Below are positions 26,001-35,890 of a DNA stretch of 64,000 nucleotides, piece by piece. The stretch comes from Cladocopium goreaui (Eukaryota; Sar; Dinophyceae; Suessiales; Symbiodiniaceae). Positions within the stretch are counted from its first letter, which is position 1, and each line of letters starts with the position of its first letter. The stretch lies in assembly GCA_947184155.2 (NCBI GenBank), contig CAMXCT020002057.1, positions 114,501 through 178,500 of the forward strand, given 5' to 3'. Made by a program: the position numbers and the translations under genes. The notes beneath the pieces are model-generated. The model searched no databases and was not told the origin of the DNA. It was given only the letters and a program-made list of their open reading frames with translations.

Positions 26001-27153
26001 AACGGTGAGGCAGTTTACCATGTTTGGTCTTGCCTTTGCCTTTGGACTTGCCCTTGTTGGCCAAGGAGTCCTTATCAGAATCAACAGGCGAAGAAGCAAG
26101 TTTCACAAATTTATCAAAGGCAGCCAAAACAGCTCCATCAGACAAATCTTTCCACCATTCAAGCAACACTTCAACAGAATCAACCGAAGCAAGCGATACC
26201 GTAGTCCAAGCAGTAGTTCTCAACTTGTCAGTGCCGAGGTGCGTGAGAAAAACCTTGTAAATGTGATGACTATTGTCAGGAAAGACAACAATAGTCTCGA
26301 CCGGTTGCACCTCAGAACGCGCAGTTGCTTCAAGAGTGACAAGAGTGAAAACACCAACTGGAGGGGCATGGGCAGGAACGGACCGAACAATGCGAGTAGC
26401 CTCAACCGCAGACACAAAATAGGCACCTAACTTGCGAGACCACAAGTGCGACAAAGGGTCCCCATCAGCCACATCGCGAAATGCATCATGCCTTTCTCCA
26501 CTCACAGCGTCACCATCGGTAGCTGCTGGTTTCACAACTTTCCAGTCACGAGCACGCAACCTCCATGTTTGCACTTCAGGCAAAGGAGGAGGAGCCGGCG
26601 GGGCAGCAGTTGAGAGAGAAGAAGAAACAGGGTCAATTTGATCAATTTTCTTCCACGACAACTTGGCCTTATAAGCAGCGCCACAAATAATGTCAAGCTG
26701 ATGTTTCAGCGATTCACTTTTTTGTAGTCGCCGCAAAGTGGCTTCATCTTGCGCGAGCATCCGAACTTGCTGCATGGGTGGCTTCAGTTGTCGGGCATTC
26801 AAGCCCTGCAAGATGTTGTCCAACCATGACTTGGAACCAATTTCCTCCAAACCAGTGCCCCCAAGAAGATCCGGCCACAAAGACTTCCGGACAACAACAA
26901 CGTGAGAGCGACGACACACTGTCAGCTTAGAAGGCACATGCATGACTGCCACGCACACCAGGGCCAGTAGACAAACCCACTGCGCCGCAAGATTGAGAAG
27001 GACAATCAGCAAGGACTCAAGCAAACAAAGGCTACCATCACGGAAAGGCAGCAGCAAAAAGCAAGTCAAGTCAAATCCGCAAAAACAACTGGTCAAGACA
27101 GTCAACCCAACACAAATACCCAGAAGGATATTCCAACAGTGAAGGCGAAGCAT
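20010..27153 (-). pseudogene. LINE polyprotein copy B, one-base frameshift
   Basis: The frame is open from 27153 (first plausible ATG, reading MLRLHCWN) to about 24555, where a run of six T in copy A (17464-17469) is five T here (24554-24558). Downstream the correct frame resumes and stays open to the gap. The break falls between the Cys and His boxes of the protease-like domain. The N-terminus, seen only in this copy, is strongly hydrophobic: ILLGICVGLTVLTSCF and SLLIVLLNLAAQWVCLLALV look like membrane segments. The open frame actually reaches further upstream, through the minisatellite into copy C, but the leading Asp-Glu-Ala string is repeat-encoded and not likely translated as part of the protein. 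Endonuclease and RT motifs match copy A. The frameshift could be real or a homopolymer error. Confidence 0.85.
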
Positions 27154-27370
27154 TCTGGTGATTTGCACAACTGGCTCAAAAGACAATGATGCAAACAAAG
27201 TCAAAAGAGCAAAAACGGTGTTACTAATCTCGTCTACGAAACAAACAAGGTTGCATGACTTGCTTGTGCTACTAGACTCTGGGAGTTGCTGCTTTCCAGA
27301 CTTGGAACCAAGCTTCAAAGAAACTTGATTGGCCTCACCACTGCGGTCAAAGTGTCTGGATATTGGTGAA
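20010..27370 (-). mobile_element. LINE copy B, complete 5' end
   Basis: Same family and strand as copy A. Its 3' part is lost in the N gap, but it holds the only complete 5' end in the window, at about 27370. There it meets three units of the 9-bp minisatellite (27371-27396) and then the 3' end of copy C. B and C therefore lie head to tail with only about 26 bases between them. Confidence 0.92.
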
Positions 27371-27396
27371 GCCTCATCGGCCTCATCGGCCTCATC
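27371..27396. repeat. Three units of the 9-bp minisatellite between LINE copies B and C
   Basis: GCCTCATCG repeated about three times. It is the junction between the 5' end of copy B and the 3' end of copy C and is the same repeat, in the same phase, as that beside copy A. Confidence 0.9.
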
Positions 27397-28773
27397 TTGA
27401 TCCAATTTTCACCTACAAAATGCAGATGAGGGATCTCGGACCCAAGAAAAGAACTTGAATCTGTTACCCCAGGTGAAGGGCCACAGGCCCACAAAATTGT
27501 TGCCAAAAGATCATGCTGGAAAAGCGCATGAATGCAATCTGCCCCGGATTCAACAAAAGATCCAAGCCAGACAAGCTATACAAAAGAATCACAAGGATCA
27601 AATTCGAGAAGAAATGCGCACAGCCAAGGACAAAGCATCCACAAAACGGACACAGTGCCGATGCACGCCAAAACTGAGAGCCAACGAAAAAATTACTGAT
27701 CATGTTCATTGGCAGCTCCCAAAACAGCCGCCATGCAAGCACAAATGTCTACCCACTTTGACTGTAGAAAAGCTGACAAACCCAGAGTGGGGATGCCACA
27801 AATTGATGCGACAGAGTCGCTTGCAGCAAGCTGGGCGCAAATCACAGGGGCATGCTCACCCAAGCAGGAAGACCTGACATAATCCCAACGCGGACATTGC
27901 CACCAACGATGAATCTCGGTTTCAACACCAAGGCGACAAAACGGACAAGTAGCAGACACAGTACCGCGAGAAGACCGGCTCAGACGATCAGCAGTGAGAG
28001 TGGCACCTTGCATAATACAACGAATACTGCATGCAACCTCATCGGAACCCAGAACACGACGCAACAGAGCCCGATCAACATGTTCCAACAGTGTTTTTTG
28101 GGGCCGCCCCAAACAAATTTAGTCACGTCTCCCACCCCCCCCCCCCCCCCCCCCCACCCCTTTTTGCGCCGACTAGCATCCTTCAAAAAACATAAACACA
28201 TGGCGCATGGCATCGCGCAAAGCATGCAAGCATGAAAGGCTATGTTGATGCAGTTCCCTCTTATGAAGCAAACGTGTGCTTGCAAAAGTTTTCATCACAT
28301 CAGCCATATCAGAGGCCTGGGCGAAGGATTGACACATAACTCTGCGGCGACATTCCATGGTCTTGCAGACTAGATGAAACATTTGTCCGTTTTGAGACGC
28401 CAGTTGATTCCAAGCAACCCACCTCCACCCAAAAGCCTGAAGGGCCTGTTGAAGCCGAACATAAAAGGAATCAGCAGGAGGACAAGTCATTTCAGAACAT
28501 AAATGGAAATGGGACTGCAAAAGCTGTTGATATTCCAAATTGGTATTTGCCAGCCGAAACAACAACGCAACCTGTTCATGAAGCAGCGCATGAGGAATAG
28601 AGGACCGATGAATAGGACTGAGAAGAGCAAGACTAACTTCTAAGCACCTACGGGTATTGGTGCGACCACCAGAGAGCACATTGACAAGGATGCGCTGTGT
28701 GCGAGCATCAACCGCACTCAGAGTGAATCCAAGCGATGCAGAGTAAGTGAGCATATTTCATCAAGCCCCAATA
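27397..28773 (-). mobile_element. LINE copy C, 5'-truncated
   Basis: Matches copy A from its 3' end to the C-terminal third of the RT region. The 5' side stops at about 28773 in 'ccccaata' and passes directly into GGCTCCATC repeats, as expected for a LINE whose reverse transcription ended early inside a minisatellite target. Several small indels near 28720-28760 distinguish it from A and B. Confidence 0.9.
27693..28754 (-). pseudogene. LINE polyprotein copy C, C-terminal fragment
   Basis: Two open pieces. 28173-28754 carries the post-RT region (VDARTQRILVNVLSGG...) and 27693-28112 carries the CPFC-x8-H-x4-C knuckle and the natural C-terminus (ending NEHDQ). They are separated by about 80 bases of foreign or erroneous sequence at 28089-28165 that includes a run of about 21 C. 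No endonuclease, protease or YADD motif remains, so this copy cannot be autonomous. Confidence 0.88.
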
Positions 28774-29075
28774 GCGGCTCCATCGGCCTCATCGGCTCCA
28801 TCGGCCTCATCGGCCACCAGGCGGCTCCAGCGGCTTCCATCGGCTCGGCTCCATCGCTTCATCGGCCTCATCGGCCTCATCGGCTTCATCGGCCTCATCG
28901 GCCTCATCGGCTTCATCAGCTCCAGCGGCTCCATCGGCCTCATCGGCTCAAGCGTCCTCATTGGCTCCATCGGCCTCATCGGCTCCAACGGCCTCAGCGG
29001 CTCCAGCGGCTCCAGCGGCCTCGTCGGCTCAATTTGCCTGATCAGCGCCAGCGGTTCCAGCGGCTTCATCGGCAT
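28774..29075. repeat. 9-bp minisatellite, degenerate
   Basis: GGCTCCATC, GGCCTCATC and GGCTTCATC units with single-base variants. It directly abuts the truncated 5' end of LINE copy C. The open frame across it is repeat-derived. Confidence 0.93.
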
Positions 29076-29390
29076 GTCTTTCTGGAAAGCCTATTACGTC
29101 CCGAAGCAGGCGGAATCAGTTGCGTCCATTTTGCGCCTATGGTTTGCTTGGCTGCCTTTTGATTAGTATTGATCCATAGCCTCTTGGCTTGCGTTATAGC
29201 CTCCAAGTGTCGAACGTACGGGGGGGGCCCCTTTCGCGTGAAAAATCACGTGATGTCTTTGAGCAGCCCCCGGAATACTTGCTAAAGCAAGAAGACTCCA
29301 GCTAGCTGACGCTAGCTTTCGTGATAATGTAGATGAATACAGGGAGTTTATGTAGATGAAATTGATATAGATAGATGATGCAGATAATGT
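29076..29390. other. No recognised gene
   Basis: Unique-looking sequence. A short plus-strand frame (about 29072-29166, MSFWKAYYVPKQAES...) ends in TAG, but it is only about 30 codons beyond the repeat and I do not recognise it. Confidence 0.4.
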
Positions 29391-29595
29391 ATGCGATGTA
29401 GGTGTAAATGTAGATGTAGATTTAGATGTAGGTGTCGGCGCAGGTGTAGATGTGATGTAGATGTAGATGTAGGTGATGTAGGTGATGTGAAACGATACAG
29501 GGGAGGTGTAAGAGATGTAGATGACGTATGTGATGTAGATGAAGTTGATGTAGATGATGTAGGTGAAGTAGGTGATGTGAAACATGTAGGAAACG
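29370..29595. repeat. (GATGTA)n minisatellite
   Basis: Hexamers GATGTA and GGTGTA with AGATGAT variants over about 220 bases. Repeat-driven frames read Cys-Arg or Val-Asp strings. Confidence 0.9.
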
Positions 29596-30224
29596 TGAGT
29601 TGCTACATACGAATTGCTACACAATGGCATTTGCGCGGGAAATGTTACATGGGAGTCTGTATACATGGGTTGTGACACAGAAGTTGTTTCTGTGACACAG
29701 AAGTTGTTCTACAGTAGTTGCTATACAGGAGTTCTTACACCGGAGTTGCGACACGGAAGTTAACTTCCAGGTGATCTACTTGCATCTGAGCACCTACACG
29801 ATTCCTACTCCTCAATTTTTCTACATATCTCTCTTTTGGCGGCAGGGACAGCCAGGCGGCGCGAAACCTGACCCTCTGCGGAGATCGTGCGTGTCGGACG
29901 CACAAACGTGTGAAATCGGAGTTGAGCTTATGCAGCAACCCTCTGCAGAGATCGAGCGCGTCGGATGCACACATGTGTGGTGAAATGCAAATTTGTCTTG
30001 GTCGTGGGCTGTCGTCTTTGTGTAAAAGTTGTGTAAAAGTTTTTCTGTGTAAAGTTTCCCTTGTGTAAAAGGCGTCTGTCTGTGAAAGTTTATGTCTTCC
30101 ACTTCGAGCACCATGTGCTACGTGGTCGTTTGCGCGAAACAACCAACTGTGCGACGCTGGTTGGTGGATGTTTCGTCTCGTTCGTAGATTACCATGTCTA
30201 AATTCGTTTTAATGTCGCTCCGAG
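29596..30224. repeat. Cluster of short degenerate repeats
   Basis: 29670-29765 has about six diverged copies of ACACAGAAGTTGTT. 29865-29985 is a tandem duplication of about 75 bases built on ACCCTCTGCRGAGATCG. 30015-30095 repeats TGTGTAAAA. No gene is supported. Confidence 0.7.
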
Positions 30225-30299
30225 ATGCTGCGAGGACAAAAGAGGCCACACGTGGCAAACACACATTCAGCAATAACAAACACACAGTCCTTTATCTTG

Positions 30300-30670
30300 C
30301 GAACATGTAATTTTTCCGTTGCGGCGACTTTTTGGGTTGCAAAGCTGGGCTTTCTCTGCTGCTGGTTTTTTTCCTGCCTCGGCCGTTTATTTTCTTGCCT
30401 CGGACGGGGTTTTTTCCCGCCTCGGACGGTTTTTTCCCGCTGCCTCCAAAATGCATTTTTTCTGCTGCAAAAGTGTTTTTTTGCTGCTGCAAGGGGTTTT
30501 TTCTGCTGCTTTGAATTTTTCGCGCTGCGAAGCGGCATTTTTTGCTGGCGTTTTTGCTGCGGAAACTGTTTTTTCCCGCTGCACGGCGTTTTTTTCCTGC
30601 TGCCAAACGTGTTTTTTTCCGTTCCGATGTTTTTTTCCTGCTGCGAACCTGTGTTTTTCGCGCGCTGCGC
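30300..30670. repeat. T-run / CTGCTGC degenerate repeat
   Basis: About fifteen blocks of T5-T8 alternate with CCTGC, CGCTGC or CTGCTGC about every 20-30 bases. Open Phe/Ala/Cys-rich frames on plus and Lys/Arg-rich frames on minus follow from this composition. Confidence 0.8.
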
Positions 30671-30889
30671 GGAGACAAGGAGCTATAGAGAACGTAGAGT
30701 CATACATTGGGCGTTCGCCACTTGTGGGCGTTCGCCACTTGTAAACTGGATAGCGCATGGACAAATAGGTGACAAAGGCGACCAAACATTGAACCAACCG
30801 TCCGCGAATGAAAAGTTGAAACGTGCAGCGGTGGACGCAGCGACATGTTTCAACGGTAGTGGATACAAGCGAGAACGGCAAAAAGAAGA

Positions 30890-31386
30890 AGAAAAAGCAG
30901 AAGAACGACAACAACCACAAGAACAAGAACAAGAACAAGAACAACAACAACAACAACAACAACCACAACAACAACAACAACAACAGCAACAACAACAACA
31001 ACAGCAACAACAACAACAACAGCAACAACAACAACCACAACAACAACAACAACAACAACCACAACCACAACAACAACCACAACAACAACCACCACCACCA
31101 CCACTACAACCTCCACCATCACCACCATCACCACCATTACCACCACCACCACCCGCAGCAGCATGGGCAGCATGGACAATATGTGCAGCATGAGGAGCAT
31201 GGGGAGCAGCACATGCCATGGAACGCATACAATGACTTTCCTCCGGGCTGCCCCTTTCACCACATGACACCAACAGGCACAGCTGCAGCTACGACCACAG
31301 CAACGACAATGACAACGATGACAACCATGACGATGACAAGTACCCCGACAACGACGACGACGACGACGACAACGACGACGACGGCC

Positions 31387-31420
<34 letters not shown>

Positions 31421-31479
31421 ACAACAACATTAACAACAACATTAACAACAACATTAACGACAACATGAACAACCACATG

Positions 31480-31540
<61 letters not shown>

Positions 31541-31590
31541 TTAACAACAACATTAACAACAACATTAACGACAACATGAACAACCACATG

Positions 31591-31621
<31 letters not shown>

Positions 31622-31668
31622 TTAACAACAACATTAACAACAACATTAACAACAACAACAAGAACAAG

Positions 31669-31711
<43 letters not shown>

Positions 31712-31725
31712 TTAACAACAACATT

Positions 31726-31795
<70 letters not shown>

Positions 31796-32058
31796 TTAAC
31801 AACGACATTAACAACGACATTAACAACGACATTAACAACGACATTAACAATGACATTAACAACGTTATTAACAACCACATTAACAACAACATTAACAACA
31901 ACATTAGCAACAACATTAGCAACAACATTAACAACAACATTAACAACAACATTAACAACAACATTAACAACAACATTAACAACAACATGAACAACAACAA
32001 CAACAACAACAACATTAACAACAACATTAACAACAACATGAACAACATTAACAACATT

Positions 32059-32149
<91 letters not shown>

Positions 32150-32202
32150 TTAACAACAACATTAACAACAACGAGAACAACAACGAGAACAACAACGACA
32201 AC

Positions 32203-32236
<34 letters not shown>

Positions 32237-32335
32237 ACAACAGCAACAACAACAGCAACAACAACAACAGCAACAACAACAGCAGCAACAACAACCACAG
32301 CAACAACCACAACAACAACAACAACGACAGCCAAA
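30890..32335. repeat. (AAC)n / (CAA)n trinucleotide repeat, 1.4 kb
   Basis: Long array of AAC triplets with ATT, GAC, CAC and ATG variants that form higher-order blocks such as AACATTAACAAC. The strand bias is extreme: the plus strand is almost free of T and G apart from ATT/ATG/GAC interruptions. Poly-Asn (515 codons) and poly-Gln frames on plus and poly-Val/Leu frames on minus are artefacts. 31170-31330 is a less regular island. Confidence 0.97.
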
Positions 32336-32344
32336 AAAATAAAT

Positions 32345-32520
32345 TATATAAGTTGTCTCAAGTCTCTTAAGTCTCTTTGGGTCCCCTCTGTCGCCTTAAG
32401 TCGCCTTAAGTCTCTGAAGCCGCCTCAAGCTTCTTGAAGTTTCCTTCAGTCTCGCGAAGTCTCTGCAAACCTCTTTTAATTTCACTAAGTTCCCTCAAGT
32501 CTCCTTAAGTCTGTGCAAAA
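32345..32520. repeat. Degenerate 11-12 bp repeat AAGTCTC-TT
   Basis: About fourteen diverged copies of AAGTCTCYTT, AAGTCGCCTT and similar over 170 bases, directly after the AAC array. Confidence 0.8.
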
Positions 32521-34560
32521 AACGCGTGTTGGAGGCAGGAAAAGCTTAAGGCGGAAAAAATACATGTTTGCAGCGGAAAAAAACTGCAGCCTCTTTATCT
32601 TACAACAATTTCCAAGCAGCGCGGCGCAAACACGAAAGCGCAACTTGCACGTGCTGTTGTCTTGTGAAAACTCAAACAAACTGTGTGACGCCAAAGCGCT
32701 TGATCCAGATCAAACCAAAAGAATCAAGTAAAAGTGTGATTTTTTTCATTCGGGCTTCTACGCGTTCGGATGTTCACATGAATACCATCTGCGTCAAATA
32801 AATCGTAGACACAAAATTACAAATCTATGGATGCGCCGCCACAAAACAAAAACGACCTCGCATCGGATGGATAATGCAGTCAGCAACCCAACACAGCTAT
32901 TTTGCCAACAAACTTTGAATAGGTTCGGGTATATCATATCCCGGGTGCCATCAACAAACGACTAGGATTAGGCCAGAAGAAGAGAAAGAGACATGGAAGA
33001 ATGTGCGGGTGGGACAAGGGTGCGAGCTCATGCGCGCCATCCATGTCATTTGACATCAAAATGGCACCCACACAACAAATATTCAGACTCTTCCTTCTGA
33101 ACCCTGTAACTTAAAAATGACCACGGATGTGTTTAGTTGTTCGTTTCCACCAGTTTGAAGAATACTTTTTTTCCGTCCATCGCCTCTTAGCTTTCGCCAG
33201 GTCGATCAACACGCTGTTGCATGAGGTTAATGAATTAATGCAAGTGGTAATTATGTCAGCCATCTTGGTGAAAAGATGTGCCCAAAAAAGCCATGCCAGT
33301 GGAGGACCAGATACACAGTCCTATGGGTCCGTCACGATGCTAATTCAAGTCGCAAGAACCAAACAGAAACAACACAAAACAAAAGCAACCACCAAGCAAA
33401 ACACACAAAAACAAAAAAACAAACCACAAAAACCGACCAGTTTGAAGGATACAACAAAAACTTAAACTAAACAGAGTTGCTGACACTGACACAAAAAAGA
33501 ATTAAAAAGTTTAAGGTTTCACAGTTTTGACAACGGCAACGTTTCCGCAACCCAAAGACAGCTCACGCTTGACAACAGCCGCGATAACAGCTAAGGTATC
33601 ATCTACTAAAACAGAAAAGTGTTTATCTTCCTACGATTTCAAAACAGCGCGACGCAAACGAAAGCGCAACTTGCACGTGCTGTTGTCTTGTGAAAACTCA
33701 AACAAACTGTGTCAAAAGAATCAAGTAAAATTGCGATTTTTTTCATTTCGGCTTCTACGCGTTCGGATGTTCACATGAATACCATCTGCGTCAAATAAAT
33801 GTAGATAATGCACTCAGCAATCCAACACAGCTATTTTGACCACAAACTTTGAATAGGTTGGGCGGAAATATTTTTTCTTTTTTCCATCGCCTCTTGGCTT
33901 GTAGCACGTTAATTAATGCAGTATGAATTCAGCATTTTGGTGAGAAGATGAACCAAAAAAATTGTGCAAGTGGAGGGCCGAGTACCCATATGGGATTATC
34001 ACAATACCGAGAAAAGCAAAAGAAACAGTCAAAACAAAAGCAAACAAACAAAAACCAAACAAACCAACACACCAAACACAAACCAAACAAAAACACGACC
34101 ACAAGTGCAGCATGATATGTTGGCCAGCATAGTTATGACTTGCATCAGTGGGATTGGTAGGGCGAGAAAAACATAAGAAACACAAAAACATTATCGCAAT
34201 ACAAAGTGAATAGGTGGGTGTATATCATGTTCCGGGTCCCATCCATATCAATTGACATTCAAAATAGCACCCACAACAGACATGCAGACTCTTCCTTCCA
34301 AAGGCTCCAACTTAAAATGACCTCGGATGTGTTTAGTTCTTCGTTTCCACTAGTTTGAAGAAAACAACAAAAATTTTAAAGAGAGTTGCTGAACAAAAAA
34401 CGAAGAAATTGAAAGTTTGCGATTTCAAAGCTTTGACAACGCCAACGTTTCCACAAACCGATGATAGCTCACGCTGGACAACTTTTTTGTGGCCGGCGCC
34501 ATTGTCTTTCGACTGGTCACCACACTTGAGGCTTGCTGCTTTCCCCATGGTGGCAGGTTG
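32520..34560. repeat. Degenerate tandem duplication, period about 1 kb
   Basis: Matching blocks recur in the same order. GCAACTTGCACGTGCTGTTG occurs at about 32640 and 33665; CTTCTACGCGTTCGGATGTT at about 32755 and 33750; CGGATGTGTTTAGTTSTTCG at about 33123 and 34323; and a CAACGTTTCCRCAA block at about 33537 and 34444. At least two diverged units and part of a third are present. Lys/Thr/Gln-rich stretches such as 33350-33450 and 34010-34100 are A-rich low complexity. I see no gene. Confidence 0.75.
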
Positions 34561-35640
34561 GAACACCTATCAATCCTAGTTCTTGCAACCGAGATCTCTG
34601 GTGACTCTGAGCCTGGAAATATTTCCCGGTTGCAATAATACAGCACAACTCTGAAACAACTGCGTTTTGATTGTTTGTTGGAGCTGGTATTTGGAAAGAT
34701 TCTAGATGGTTCAAGTCGAGCAAGCATGCATTTCTTCGGTCGAAAGCTGTTAGGTCAGCTTCTTGGTGGCGTGCCATCGCCATCATGCAACCCTAACCTT
34801 GCCAACACCCCTTGGCTGCACCTTCACACTTGCCAAGGTAGCCAACCGATCTGCTGGCAAGGACCGGCAAGGATATAGGACAGACCGAAGCAGAGTGACT
34901 GGGACCCGGAAAGAATCATAGAATCATCAGGCCTCTGGTCAGAATCCCCATGCATGGACCAGGGCGCGAAGTGGCTACACTCAACATTCTAAGATTGTTA
35001 GCGGCCATGTTTAGAAACGACATTTGGAAACTGTGAAAGCAATGCGTTAACAGTTGGTGCATCCGAGAAGCCTTGAGATCACATGCAAATCCATGATATT
35101 TATTTTCCTGTGGGAGCATATCCATAATATTTTCCAGTGGGTGAAACGGACAAAAGACTTGTTTTCTGTCTTGCAAATTGCACGCTTTAGACAATCTTGA
35201 CTTGGAGCCAGAAGCTCAAGCTTTGATTCAGAGAGCTTTGGCTTGCATCAAAGAGCATCAAAGAAGGATCGATCCGGTGAATCTGATTACCCAATAAATT
35301 AACTATTTTGCTAGTTTGTAGTACGCCCATGTCTAACGAAGACAACCAAAAGCTTATATGCGCACATGGTAGTCGAGCTCACAGCCATGTGCACTTGGAT
35401 TGAACCAAACGACGACTCACATCCCAAGCTCTGCCAGCACAGAAATAATGCGCACTAAAGACGCGCTTTTGCCTCACAGAGATGTGCAATTGAAGTAATG
35501 CTGCTCCATTTCTCACCAAACTCAGCTTTGGTGTTCCAACCCTCAAGAACTTCCACTACGCGCCAAAATTCAGCGTGTAGTTTTTTTGGCCCCTGTTGGG
35601 CTTATCCAAGCATGGCCACGCTTCACGTGGCACGGCGGTG
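34561..35640. other. No recognised gene
   Basis: No convincing open frame, motif or repeat. A small direct repeat GCATCAAAGA occurs near 35243-35262. Confidence 0.4.
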
Positions 35641-35643
35641 AGA

Positions 35644-35832
35644 TCATGCCATTGCTTCATTCCCAGAAGTTGGTTTCTTTCCCTTGCGGGACTTCAACAC
35701 ACCCTTCTTAGAACCACCCTTGCGAAAGCTCGCTTTCTTTGCCTTCTTCCCCAAACGCTTCTTTGCCTTGGATTTCTGGTTCCTCTTCTTCGGCTTTCGA
35801 ACTTTCTTTGCCGGGTCCTGGACAAACGGAGC
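35644..35832 (-). CDS. Lys/Arg-rich C-terminal exon, unidentified
   Basis: Reads about 60 codons from the E1 tail to a stop at 35644, with the block KRLGKKAKKASFRKGG and C-terminus TSGNEAMA. The Lys/Arg content is not explained by a simple repeat. The start codon sits inside the retroposon tail, so the upstream part is lost or lies beyond the insertion. It may be the end of a nucleolar or ribosome-associated host protein split by E1, or chance. I do not recognise the family. Confidence 0.3.
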   Translation of the reverse strand, partial: APFVQDPAKKVRKPKKRNQKSKAKKRLGKKAKKASFRKGGSKKGVLKSRKGKKPTSGNEAMA

Positions 35833-35890
35833 TTTTTTTTTTCCTCCGATTTGGCCGATTCGCACTAGGCACGGTCCTTACAATTGCGTA
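35833..35890 (-). repeat. E1 3' tail with ten A
   Basis: On the minus strand the tail reads ...CAATTGTAAGGACCGTGCCT, AGTGCGAATCGGCCAAATCG, GAGG, then exactly ten A (T10 at 35833-35842). The same tail ends E2 and E3. The left flank (GGACAAACGGAGC) should be the target site, but I found no second copy, so the 5' end of E1 is undefined. Confidence 0.85.

Noticed and set aside
27154..27405. Upstream extension of the copy B polyprotein (Asp-Glu-Ala string)
   Set aside because: It is coded by the minisatellite and the 3' end of copy C, and begins at a non-ATG codon; the ATG at 27153 is the more credible start.
30823..32370. 515-codon poly-Asn and 494-codon poly-Val frames
   Set aside because: Products of the (AAC)n array; no unique flanking protein sequence.
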